The notes under the pieces: model-generated
The model's input: only the letters and a program-made list of their open reading frames with translations
Database searches by the model: none
Told to the model about the DNA's origin: nothing
Program-made: the position numbers and the translations under genes
In this document: in pieces, positions 16,226 to 23,177 of the stretch
How the letters are laid out: each line of letters starts with the position of its first letter
How positions within the stretch are numbered: position 1 is the stretch's first letter
DNA from: CAYONP01 sp964405335
GTDB taxonomy: Bacteria; Armatimonadota; UBA10988
DNA length: 25,474 nt
NCBI GenBank assembly: GCA_964405335.1
Contig: CAYONP010000086.1
Coordinates: forward strand, 1-25,474
Direction of reading: 5' to 3'

Positions 16226-16561
16226 ATGAGCGAGCCAGGCAAGGAGCAGGCGTGGTGGGGCCGCGGATCGTTCCGCGCAGCCGTCGGCTTCGTGCTGGCC
16301 GTCGCCGTGGTGCTGCTGGTTGGCGCCAGGCTGACCTGGCCGGCGTTCTGGCTCATCTTCGTCGGCCTGTTCCGGGAACAGGTGGCAGAGCTGCTTCGTT
16401 CCCTCAGTGACTGGGTGGAGCTGAAGTACAAGGACCTGGAACTGAAGCGAGCGTTGCCGCAGGCCGAAGCCCGCGTCGACGCGGGCTTGGCTCGGTTGGG
16501 CCAACTGCCGCGGCTTGACGGCGAACGCGAGGAAAGCGACGAGGTAACCGCCGATGCTTAG
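16226..16561 (+). CDS. small membrane protein, module 2
   Basis: A 111-residue protein whose ATG follows the pdxS-tail remnant stop by 1 nt, exactly as the module 1 gene follows pdxS. Two hydrophobic stretches are seen (about 17-33, AAVGFVLAVAVVLLVGA, and about 37-48, WPAFWLIFVGLF). A basic/amphipathic segment (LLRSLSDWVELKYKDLELKR) and a charged tail follow. The architecture, hydrophobic hairpin then R-L-K-x-K-D-L-E-type segment, resembles the front half of single-chain membrane proteins that carry a helical domain behind it. Here the helical part is the next gene, overlapping by 8 nt. No named family; probable paralogue of the gene at 15351. Confidence 0.78.
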   Translation: MSEPGKEQAWWGRGSFRAAVGFVLAVAVVLLVGARLTWPAFWLIFVGLFREQVAELLRSLSDWVELKYKDLELKRALPQAEARVDAGLARLGQLPRLDGEREESDEVTADA

Positions 16562-16871
16562 CTTCGACCCGCCTGATCGACGTGATTTGATCGATCGAGC
16601 CTATCATCAGGTCAAGGAAGCGCTGCGGGGACTGGCGAGAGAGCGGAGCCTTGAGCCGTCGTCGGAGTACTCGACCATGGCCGCCCTGCTCGAGCGTGGG
16701 GTGCTCACCGAGGACGAGTTCGATGCGCTCGACGACTTCCTGCAGGCGTCCAGGGCCTACCGGTCGGTCTGGCTCCCAGCGGCGGTCCCGCTAGCCAAGT
16801 ACCTCAAGTTGGCGAGGTCGCTCGAACAGCGGCTGGAGGCGCTGCGGACGACGCCAGCGCAGGTGGCTTGA
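16554..16871 (+). CDS. small all-helical protein, module 2
   Basis: A 105-residue protein whose ATG overlaps the preceding membrane gene by 8 nt, implying coupled translation. The sequence is predicted helical: DLIDRAYHQVKEALRGLA, then MAALLERGVLTEDEFDALDDF, ASRAYRSVWLPAA, and AKYLKLARSLEQRLEALR. This order matches HEPN-like/DUF4145-type domains (A-x-x-L-x-x-x-G-x-L ... L-R-x-x-R-N-x-x-x-H ... Y-x-x-L-A-R). As in module 1, the R-N-xxx-H signature is degenerate (SRAYRSVWLP), so RNase activity is not expected. Its stop is close to the pdxT start. Function unknown; partner of the membrane protein by position. Confidence 0.75.
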   Translation: MLSFDPPDRRDLIDRAYHQVKEALRGLARERSLEPSSEYSTMAALLERGVLTEDEFDALDDFLQASRAYRSVWLPAAVPLAKYLKLARSLEQRLEALRTTPAQVA

Positions 16872-16894
16872 TTGCTCGCCGGGGTGTCGCGGCC

Positions 16895-17464
16895 GTGCCC
16901 ACCATCGGCCTCCTAACCCTCCAGGGCGACTTCCGCGAGCACCGCGAGGCGCTCGCGCGGATCGGCGTCGCCGCCCGCGATGTGCGCACCGCCGAGGCTC
17001 TGGCTGAGTGCGATGCGCTGATCATCCCCGGCGGCGAGAGCACCACGATCGGCAAGCTGCTCGTCCGCTTCGGGGTGATGGAGCCGCTGCGGCGCTTCAT
17101 CGCCGCCGGCCGGCCGGTGATGGGTACCTGCGCCGGCGCCATCCTGCTCTGCGACCGGGTGCTCGAGGGCAACGTCGACAGCGTCGGCGGGCTCGATGCG
17201 GAGATCAGCCGCAATGCCTATGGCCGGCAGATCGACAGCTTCGAGCGCGACCTCGAGGTCGCCGGGCTCGAGCGGCCGTTCCGCGCGGTGTTCATCCGCG
17301 CTCCGCGATTCCTCGCCGTCGGGGCCGGGGTCGAGGTGCTCGCCGCCATCGACGGCGAGCCGGTACTCGTCCGCCAGGGTGCGTTGCTGGCGTTGACCTT
17401 CCACCCCGAACTGACCGCCGACCCGCGCATCCACCGCCTGCTGCTGGCCGCGCTCGGCGACTAA
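16895..17464 (+). CDS. pdxT: pyridoxal 5'-phosphate synthase, glutaminase subunit PdxT
   Basis: Class I glutamine amidotransferase that feeds ammonia to PdxS. GTG 16895 gives 189 residues starting MPTIGLLTLQGDFREH, the family's conserved opening. The in-frame TTG at 16868 would add nine residues not seen in the family. Key residues are present: PGGEST (45-50), nucleophile Cys79 in GTCAG, and His170/Glu172 in FHPEL. It lies 1.5 kb from pdxS, behind two small two-gene modules on the same strand; in most bacteria the two genes are adjacent. Its stop overlaps the convergent response-regulator stop by 4 nt (17461-17464). Confidence 0.96.
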   Translation: MPTIGLLTLQGDFREHREALARIGVAARDVRTAEALAECDALIIPGGESTTIGKLLVRFGVMEPLRRFIAAGRPVMGTCAGAILLCDRVLEGNVDSVGGLDAEISRNAYGRQIDSFERDLEVAGLERPFRAVFIRAPRFLAVGAGVEVLAAIDGEPVLVRQGALLALTFHPELTADPRIHRLLLAALGD

Positions 17465-17838
17465 GCGCTGACGCGGGCGTTCAGGTGGTAGGCCACCCGG
17501 TCGACCAGCTCGCGGGGCAGGACGGGCTTGGCGACGTAGTCGTCGCAGCCGGCCTCGCGAGCGCGCTGCTCATCGCCCGAGAGGGCATGGGCGGTGAGGG
17601 CGATGACGGGAATGCGGCAGGTCTTCGGCTCGGCCTTCAGGCTCGAGGCCGCCTGCCAGCCGTCGAGCGTGGGCAGCGACAGGTCCATCAGGATCACGTC
17701 GGGCGACTGGTCACAGGCCAGACTCAACGCCTCGTTGCCGTCGGCCGCCTCGATCACCTGGTGGCCGTGGACCTGGAGAATCTGGGCGAAATACTCGCGG
17801 CTGTCGGCGAAGTCCTCGACGAGCAGTACCCTGGCCAT
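17461..17838 (-). CDS. single-domain response regulator (CheY-like receiver)
   Basis: Stand-alone phosphoreceiver domain of 125 residues with no output domain. Acidic pocket Glu8-Asp9, phosphoacceptor Asp52 (VILMDLSLP), Thr82 and Lys104 (VAKPV) are all present. A strong GGGAGG lies about 5 nt before the ATG. It is the last gene of the - strand run, 91 nt after the SpoIIE-type phosphatase gene, and appears to have its own promoter. A link with that phosphatase or with a histidine kinase elsewhere is inferred from position only. Confidence 0.93.
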   Translation of the reverse strand: MARVLLVEDFADSREYFAQILQVHGHQVIEAADGNEALSLACDQSPDVILMDLSLPTLDGWQAASSLKAEPKTCRIPVIALTAHALSGDEQRAREAGCDDYVAKPVLPRELVDRVAYHLNARVSA

Positions 17839-17870
17839 CGTCGCCTCCCACAGCAGTCTGGACGGCGCCC

Positions 17871-17899
17871 ATTATAGCCAGCGATCTCGCTATCTCCGC
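17871..17899 (-). promoter_or_regulatory. probable promoter of the response regulator with a palindrome
   Basis: On the - strand a perfect TATAAT (17876-17871) lies 32 nt before the ATG. The 17-nt spacer region contains the short palindrome AGCGA-GA-TCGCT, a possible operator. The -35 at the expected place (GCGGAG) does not match consensus, which would fit activator dependence. Confidence 0.45.
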
Positions 17900-17929
17900 T
17901 GCGCTGGTGTTGCGTTCTGGTGACGACCA

Positions 17930-19240
17930 CTACGGAACCGACGTGCGCCGGATGGCCAACAGCGTCAGATCGTCGCGTTTGGCGCCGATCTCGTACTCCT
18001 CGAGCGCCTGAAACAGCAGGTTGCACAGGTCTTGCGCCGATTCGGGCGTGGTCTGATCGAGCAGCTTAACCAGCCCGTCGACCTCCAGCTCGCGATTGCG
18101 CCGGCCCTTGGCCTCAATCACCCCGTCGGTGTAGAAGAGCAGGAAGTCGTCCGGCGCGAGCTCGATCCGCTGGGTCCGCGAGCGATCGCGCGGGTCGATG
18201 CCGAGCGGCGGACCGAGCTCGGCCAATGGCCGCACCACGCCTCCCGCGGCGGTCTGGTGCAGCGGGTAGCAGTGGCCGGCGTTGGCGATGGTCAGCGCGC
18301 CGGCGCCGGGCTCGACCAGGGCATAGACCATGCTGACATACATCTCGGGCGGAAGCTCCTCGTAGAGCAGCCGGTCGAGGCGGGTCATCACCGCGCCCGG
18401 CTCGCGCAGCTCGGCGGCGCAGACGCGAAAAGCGTACTTGACCAGCGGCAGCCGCAACTGGCCCGGCACGCTCTTGCCCGAGACATCGGCGCAACAGAGC
18501 CCCAGCGCGCCGTCGCTGAACGCCACGCCGTCGTAGAAATCGCCGCCAACCACCACGTCGGCCTGCCTGGCCCGCACCCCGATATCGAGCCCCGGCACGC
18601 GCGGCAGCTTGGCCGGCAACAGGATCGACTGCAGCTCGCGGGCCATGTTGATCTGCTGCCGAAACTCATCGACAATCGCCCGCTGCTCACGCGCGGCGGC
18701 GCGCTCGGCCTGCCAGGCTTCGGCGAGGTACGAGCAGAGTACGGCGACCATGAAGATCTGCAGCACTTGGGGCAACAGGATCGACTGCAATTGACCGTAG
18801 CGCAGCTCCTCGGCGACGAAGGTCATGACCGAAAAGGTCGCCGCCAGGCTGCACAGCGCGGCGGCGCCGACCGCGCCGGCGACGCCCAGCCAGGCCGCGG
18901 CGCTGATCACTACCAGGTAGTAAAAGGCGAACGCTTGCGGCCGCAACTCGCCGTCGTGGCAGACCAGGAAGGTGACCAGGATAGCGTCGACGACCAGCTC
19001 GCCGACGCGCCGACCGGGCAGTTCGAGGCGGAAGCGGAGCAGCACGGCCACGCCGGCGGTGTAAACCACCGCGATGCCGGTGAGCCAGGTGATGCCGGGC
19101 GAGCGACGCAGGCCGACCACCGCTGGGGCGAGCAGAACCACCAGCAGGACCAGTGCGCGGATGAGCGCGACGACGACCTCGGATTCGATCACGGTGTCGC
19201 GCGCGCCAGCCGACGGTAACGGTGGGTTACGGTGGCTCAT
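17930..19240 (-). CDS. membrane-bound PP2C/SpoIIE-type serine phosphatase (RsbU-like)
   Basis: A 436-residue signalling phosphatase. Residues about 20-175 contain some five to six hydrophobic segments (VALIRALVLLVVLLAPAVVGL, AFAFYYLVVISAAAWLGVAGA, VLQIFMVAVLCSYLA), an integral membrane sensor. A short coiled linker (about 176-205) ends in the typical MARELQSILLP. The SpoIIE domain follows (about 215-433) with metal-binding motifs GGDFYD (Asp234), CADVSGKSVPG (Asp252), FYTDGV (Asp372) and KRDDLT (Asp423). Such enzymes dephosphorylate anti-sigma-factor antagonists (STAS proteins) in partner-switching pathways. No STAS or RsbW-like kinase is in the window. It lies 97 nt after the LolA-like gene, facing the same way. 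Confidence 0.93.
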   Translation of the reverse strand: MSHRNPPLPSAGARDTVIESEVVVALIRALVLLVVLLAPAVVGLRRSPGITWLTGIAVVYTAGVAVLLRFRLELPGRRVGELVVDAILVTFLVCHDGELRPQAFAFYYLVVISAAAWLGVAGAVGAAALCSLAATFSVMTFVAEELRYGQLQSILLPQVLQIFMVAVLCSYLAEAWQAERAAAREQRAIVDEFRQQINMARELQSILLPAKLPRVPGLDIGVRARQADVVVGGDFYDGVAFSDGALGLCCADVSGKSVPGQLRLPLVKYAFRVCAAELREPGAVMTRLDRLLYEELPPEMYVSMVYALVEPGAGALTIANAGHCYPLHQTAAGGVVRPLAELGPPLGIDPRDRSRTQRIELAPDDFLLFYTDGVIEAKGRRNRELEVDGLVKLLDQTTPESAQDLCNLLFQALEEYEIGAKRDDLTLLAIRRTSVP

Positions 19241-19336
19241 CGCCTGCGTATCGAGCCGTGCGAGCCTGGTCGGCGCGCGCGGTTCGGCCTCGGCTCGCGC
19301 GCTTCGCCCGCGGCGGCCCGGAACCTGCCCAGCGGC

Positions 19337-19990
19337 CTATTCCTCGTCGCGGAAGATCGAGTCGTCGAGGCCGGTGTTGACTCGGTAGCCGTCGAACTTC
19401 ATCGTGACGGAGAAGCGCTCGACTTGCCGCTCGCCGTTGACCTCGCGGGCGGACTCGCCGCTGACCCGCACCTCGGTCGGCATCAGGAAGCCGGAGACCC
19501 GCTGGTGCGTCACGTCGAGCTGCACCGGCGCTTCGTTGGCGGGATAGGTCCGAATGCGCCGCACCACGTAGGTCTCGCGGTCGAGGTAGAGCAGGTGATA
19601 CTGGATCGGCCCGCCGGGCTCGTCGGGGTTGAGCTTGATCACATGCTGCGCCCGGCCGTCGATCGACTGCTCGGCCAGCAGCACCGGCTTGTGATGCTCG
19701 AGCAGCCGGTCGACCACGCTGCCGAGGGCGAAGTTGTAGGTCCGCGGCAGCACGGTGAAGTCGCCGTCGAGCGGCACCGGCTTAAACTTGTCCGGCGCCT
19801 TGTAGTAGATGCGCACGCGCGAATCGGGCACCCGGGCGCTAGTCGACTGCACGCGGAAGGTCATCACCACGGTGAAGTCCTTCACCCCGTCGGCCACGTG
19901 ACGGCTGCGCGCCAGGATATCCTCGAGCGGCCCCGCCTGCACCGTCGTCGCCGCGCAAATCAGGGTCAGGACCCACAGCCTATTGGTCAT
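19337..19990 (-). CDS. exported LolA-like/outer-membrane lipoprotein-sorting-type protein
   Basis: A 217-residue protein with a clear signal peptide (RLWVLTLICAATTVQAG, cut near residue 19). The mature part has the half-barrel pattern of LolA-like proteins: VKDFTVVMTFRVQ, DSRVRIYYKAPDKFKP, LLYLDRETYVVRRIRTY, and a final VTMKFDGYRVNTGLDDSIF. It belongs broadly to the LolA/outer-membrane lipoprotein-sorting superfamily but is not an obvious true LolA. GAGGA lies 5 nt before the ATG, and the gene overlaps the preceding TPR/HEAT gene by 11 nt, so they are coupled. Periplasmic lipid or lipoprotein handling is an inference from fold. Confidence 0.82.
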   Translation of the reverse strand: MTNRLWVLTLICAATTVQAGPLEDILARSRHVADGVKDFTVVMTFRVQSTSARVPDSRVRIYYKAPDKFKPVPLDGDFTVLPRTYNFALGSVVDRLLEHHKPVLLAEQSIDGRAQHVIKLNPDEPGGPIQYHLLYLDRETYVVRRIRTYPANEAPVQLDVTHQRVSGFLMPTEVRVSGESAREVNGERQVERFSVTMKFDGYRVNTGLDDSIFRDEE

Positions 19991-21041
19991 CGTCGTCCTC
20001 GCCGGGCTCGGCTACACCGCCAAGCGTCTGGACGGTGACTTCGGGTTCCACGTTCACCGCTGCCTGTGCCAACGATGTCTCGATCACCTCGCGCACCCCC
20101 GCGTCGATCTCGATGCTCAGCCGCTCGGCCAGCGCCGAGCGGGCCGGCTCGTCGCCCAGCGCGGCGAGCTGCCGCGCGGCCTCGGCGCGCAGCCGGTGAT
20201 CGGCCTCGTACAGGCCCACGGCCAGATCCTCGAACGCGCCCAGCCGGCCGAAGGCACCGAGCAACAGCATCTGCTCATCGAAGGCGGCCGACAGGTAGCG
20301 GCTCTGCAGCGCCGCCAGATCACCGGTCGCGACCAGCGCGTCGATCGCCAACCCGCGCAGGCGTGCGTCGGGATCGGCCAGCAGCCGCTTGGTCAGCGCG
20401 GCTCCGTCGGGCCCGGCCAGCTTGGCCGCGACCGTCGCGGTCAGCGCCGCGGCAGACTCGGCCGACGGGTCGCCGGCGCAGTGGGCCAGCAGCGGCGCAT
20501 ACTGCTCGGGCACGGCGAGCGCCAGCTCGACCGCCACCGGCACGGCGAGCGCGCGCCGCGTCGGCTCCTCGTCGCGCAGCCACTCTGCCAGCCGGGCGAA
20601 GGCGAGGTCGGGCGAGAGCCGGCCCAGCGCGGCGATGATGCGCCGCGCCGAGCAGGTGTCGACGGGCGTCGCGCGCCGCAGCGCGCCGAGCGCCGCGACG
20701 CCGACCTCTCGCCAGTCGGCTGCCTCGTCCAGCGCGGGCTCGTCGCCGGCGGCCTCGGCGGCGGCGAGGGCCGCGGCGGTGTCGGCCCGGGGGCCGAGGG
20801 CGCCAGCCAGATCGCGCCACAAGTCACCATCGTCGGGCAGGTGGCAGAGCGCCTCGCCGAGGGTGGCCACGGCCGCGTCGCGCCGGTCGCAGCGCCACAG
20901 TGCCGCCGCGGCGTAGCGCCAGGCCGCGGCGTCGGAGGGGTTGCGCCGCGCCGCCAGGCGGAACAGGCGCGCCGCGTCGGGGTAGCGCTCGCCGCGCCAG
21001 AAGGCACGGGCGCGTCGCTCGAGGTCAGCCGGTTCGCTCAC
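19980..21041 (-). CDS. TPR and HEAT-repeat protein
   Basis: A 353-residue helical-repeat protein starting at GTG 21041 (GGAG about 8 nt upstream). Residues about 8-85 show TPR pairs (ARAFWRGERYPDAARLFRLA, AAAALWRCDRRDAAVATLGE). Residues about 215-320 show HEAT-like repeats (LLADPDARLRGLAIDALVAT, YEADHRLRAEAARQLAALGD). There is no signal peptide. The tail is acidic (GEDDDDQ) and overlaps the LolA-like gene by 11 nt. Likely a cytoplasmic scaffold; its partner is unknown. Located between the GHL10-like gene (48 nt upstream) and the LolA-like gene. Confidence 0.85.
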   Translation of the reverse strand: MSEPADLERRARAFWRGERYPDAARLFRLAARRNPSDAAAWRYAAAALWRCDRRDAAVATLGEALCHLPDDGDLWRDLAGALGPRADTAAALAAAEAAGDEPALDEAADWREVGVAALGALRRATPVDTCSARRIIAALGRLSPDLAFARLAEWLRDEEPTRRALAVPVAVELALAVPEQYAPLLAHCAGDPSAESAAALTATVAAKLAGPDGAALTKRLLADPDARLRGLAIDALVATGDLAALQSRYLSAAFDEQMLLLGAFGRLGAFEDLAVGLYEADHRLRAEAARQLAALGDEPARSALAERLSIEIDAGVREVIETSLAQAAVNVEPEVTVQTLGGVAEPGEDDDDQ

Positions 21042-21089
21042 CGGGCCACTCTCCGCCAGCCGAGAGTATAGCCGCCGCGCCGCGGCGCC

Positions 21090-23177
21090 TCAAGGGACCG
21101 GCGCCTGGCCGCTGTCGAACGCCGCCACCGCGGTCAGTGGCGGCTCGGGCCCCAGCTCGGGCGGCAGAGCGGTGGTGCCCAGCCGCATCGCCGGCAGCCA
21201 TTCGCTGACCAATCGCCGGTCGAGGTGGAAGAGCACAAAGCCGGGCATGCGCAGTTCGCGCAGGCCGCGGACCTGCGAGATGGTGTCGGCCGGCGACTCG
21301 TGCCGCCAGGCGGCGATGCCGGGATAGAGCGGCACCCGCTCGCCGACGTCGCGCTGCTGCACGTTGAGGTAGCGGAAGAAGGTCGTATCGAAGGTCTGGT
21401 AGTTCATCGGGCAGAGGAAATCGACCCAGCCTTCGTGCGCCCACTTGACCGGATCCTGCCCGACGGCGTAGAGCGCGTCGACGAAAACCGGATAGACCGC
21501 CGCCGAGACCTTGATCCGCGGCCGGACCGCGCGCACCGCCTGAGCAATCGCGGCGACCTGCGCGTCGACCTGCTGCGTGCGCCAGCGCAGCCATTCGGTG
21601 CGGTAGCGCCCGCCGCGTTCGACGTCGGTCAGCCAGTTGATCGGCGCGTCGAGCAGTTGCGCCTCGAAGGCCGTCTTCTCAGCGTTGGAAAAGTCGGCCT
21701 CGGGACCGTTGTAGCGGATGTAATCGAGGTGCAGCCCATCAATGTCATAGCGCCGCGCCACCTCGGTGGCCATGCGCACGGTCAGGTCGCGGTTCCGCCG
21801 GTCGGCCGGCCGCAGCCAGCGCAACGTCTGGCCCGATCGGTTCTGCTGCAACCGCCCCGCCTGCTCGAACCCGGCGAACCACTCCGCCGGCGCCAGCGGG
21901 CGGATGTAGTTGACCATCATCCAGACATGGCACTCGACGCCGAACTGGCGGCACCAGTGCAGCGCCTCGGCCAGCGGGTCGGCGCCCTCGACCGTCACAT
22001 GTGGCAGCACGTCGCTGGGGTAGTTGGCATATCCCGGGTTGAGCACGTTGATGAAGATGGCGTTGAAGTTGTTCTCGCGCAGCGAGAGGATGGTGCGCTG
22101 CCAGTCCCACTCCTTGAGGCCGCCGGCGTTCTGCAGCCAGACGCCGCGGAACTCGCCGCCGCGGCCGGGCTGCGAGATGTAGTAAGCCTGCTCGGCCGCC
22201 TGCTGCGCCTCCCAGCCGAGGGCGGCGACCGGCGAGTAGCGTTCGACCGGGCTGGTCGAGGGCGGTTTCTCACCCGGCTTGGGCACCGTCGTGCCGATCC
22301 GCCGGGCCGCCTCGTACATCTGCTGGGCCCGCTCGCGCTTCTCCGTCGCCGTGGTCAGCGCCGTCCAGGCCAGGGCGCGCCGCTCGTCGGGCAAGGTCGC
22401 CGTGCGCAGGCGCTCTTTGATCTCACTCAGCGACCGCGAGTCGCCGACCCGGCCAACCGAGGCGATCAGGCTCGGCACCGCCTGGTGCCACAGCTCGGGC
22501 GCATAGTGCGTCGCCAGGCCGAGCAGCAGGTGCGCCTCACCGGTTCGGTCGTCGCCGTTGATCACCGCGCCGATGTAGGCCCCGCCGCCGACCATCACCG
22601 CCGCCGGCAGCAGCTCGCGCCGGCGCGGCACCTGCTGCCAGGCGCCGACCAGCCGGGCCGTCGGCTTCGGGGTGAAGTGCTGCACCGCCCAGTCGCGCTG
22701 TCGCCAGACCGCCGGTAGGGCGGGAGCGATGGTCAGATCGAAGCTCACCGCCTCGCGCGTCGAGTCATCGGCCAGCGCCATGGTGCCGGGATCGTCGACC
22801 CCGACGACGTCGGCCAGATCGGGCGGCAGGGGCGGAAAGACGATCAGGTTGCCGCCGCGGTGCGAGAAGCGGGTCAGGTGGTCGGCCACCGCCCGCGGCA
22901 GGCCGGGGTTCGAGGGCAGCACGACCAGCTTGACCGCGGTCAGGTTGTGCGCCAGCAGCGCCTTGTCCTGGATCACCCGGAAGCTGAGCCCGGCGCGGTT
23001 GAGCGCGCGCTTGACCATGCTGCCGCGGACGTAGGTGTCATACGGGTTGATGTCGCCCGTGTCTTCGACCACGACGATCGACTGCGCCGCTGCGCCGGCG
23101 GCCATCAGCAGCAGCGCGGCGGCAGCCAGGCGGGCGGCCGCGCGCGGCCGCGTGAGGATGGACGGCGAGCTGCTCAG
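21090..23177 (-). CDS. secreted glycosyl-hydrolase-like 10 (GHL10/DUF187) protein
   Basis: The C-terminal ~360 residues are a GHL10 TIM-barrel: EFRGVWLQNAG, NNFNAIFINVLNPG, ARRYDIDGLHLDYIRYN, VDFLCPMNYQT. This family includes glycan-cleaving enzymes and many uncharacterised proteins. The N-terminal ~230 residues look like a Rossmann-type or amidotransferase-like domain (VVEDTGDINPYDTYVRGSMVKRAL, VKLVVLPSNPGLP). A helical linker follows. The first in-frame ATG (23105) would cut into the signal peptide. A CTG at 23177, in CTGA overlapping the upstream stop, has AAGGAG 8 nt before it. It restores a full signal sequence with Arg-rich start, AARLAAAALLLMAAG core and AxA site. I take CTG as the start, giving 695 residues; this needs experimental proof. 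Confidence 0.87.
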   Translation of the reverse strand: MSSSPSILTRPRAAARLAAAALLLMAAGAAAQSIVVVEDTGDINPYDTYVRGSMVKRALNRAGLSFRVIQDKALLAHNLTAVKLVVLPSNPGLPRAVADHLTRFSHRGGNLIVFPPLPPDLADVVGVDDPGTMALADDSTREAVSFDLTIAPALPAVWRQRDWAVQHFTPKPTARLVGAWQQVPRRRELLPAAVMVGGGAYIGAVINGDDRTGEAHLLLGLATHYAPELWHQAVPSLIASVGRVGDSRSLSEIKERLRTATLPDERRALAWTALTTATEKRERAQQMYEAARRIGTTVPKPGEKPPSTSPVERYSPVAALGWEAQQAAEQAYYISQPGRGGEFRGVWLQNAGGLKEWDWQRTILSLRENNFNAIFINVLNPGYANYPSDVLPHVTVEGADPLAEALHWCRQFGVECHVWMMVNYIRPLAPAEWFAGFEQAGRLQQNRSGQTLRWLRPADRRNRDLTVRMATEVARRYDIDGLHLDYIRYNGPEADFSNAEKTAFEAQLLDAPINWLTDVERGGRYRTEWLRWRTQQVDAQVAAIAQAVRAVRPRIKVSAAVYPVFVDALYAVGQDPVKWAHEGWVDFLCPMNYQTFDTTFFRYLNVQQRDVGERVPLYPGIAAWRHESPADTISQVRGLRELRMPGFVLFHLDRRLVSEWLPAMRLGTTALPPELGPEPPLTAVAAFDSGQAPVP

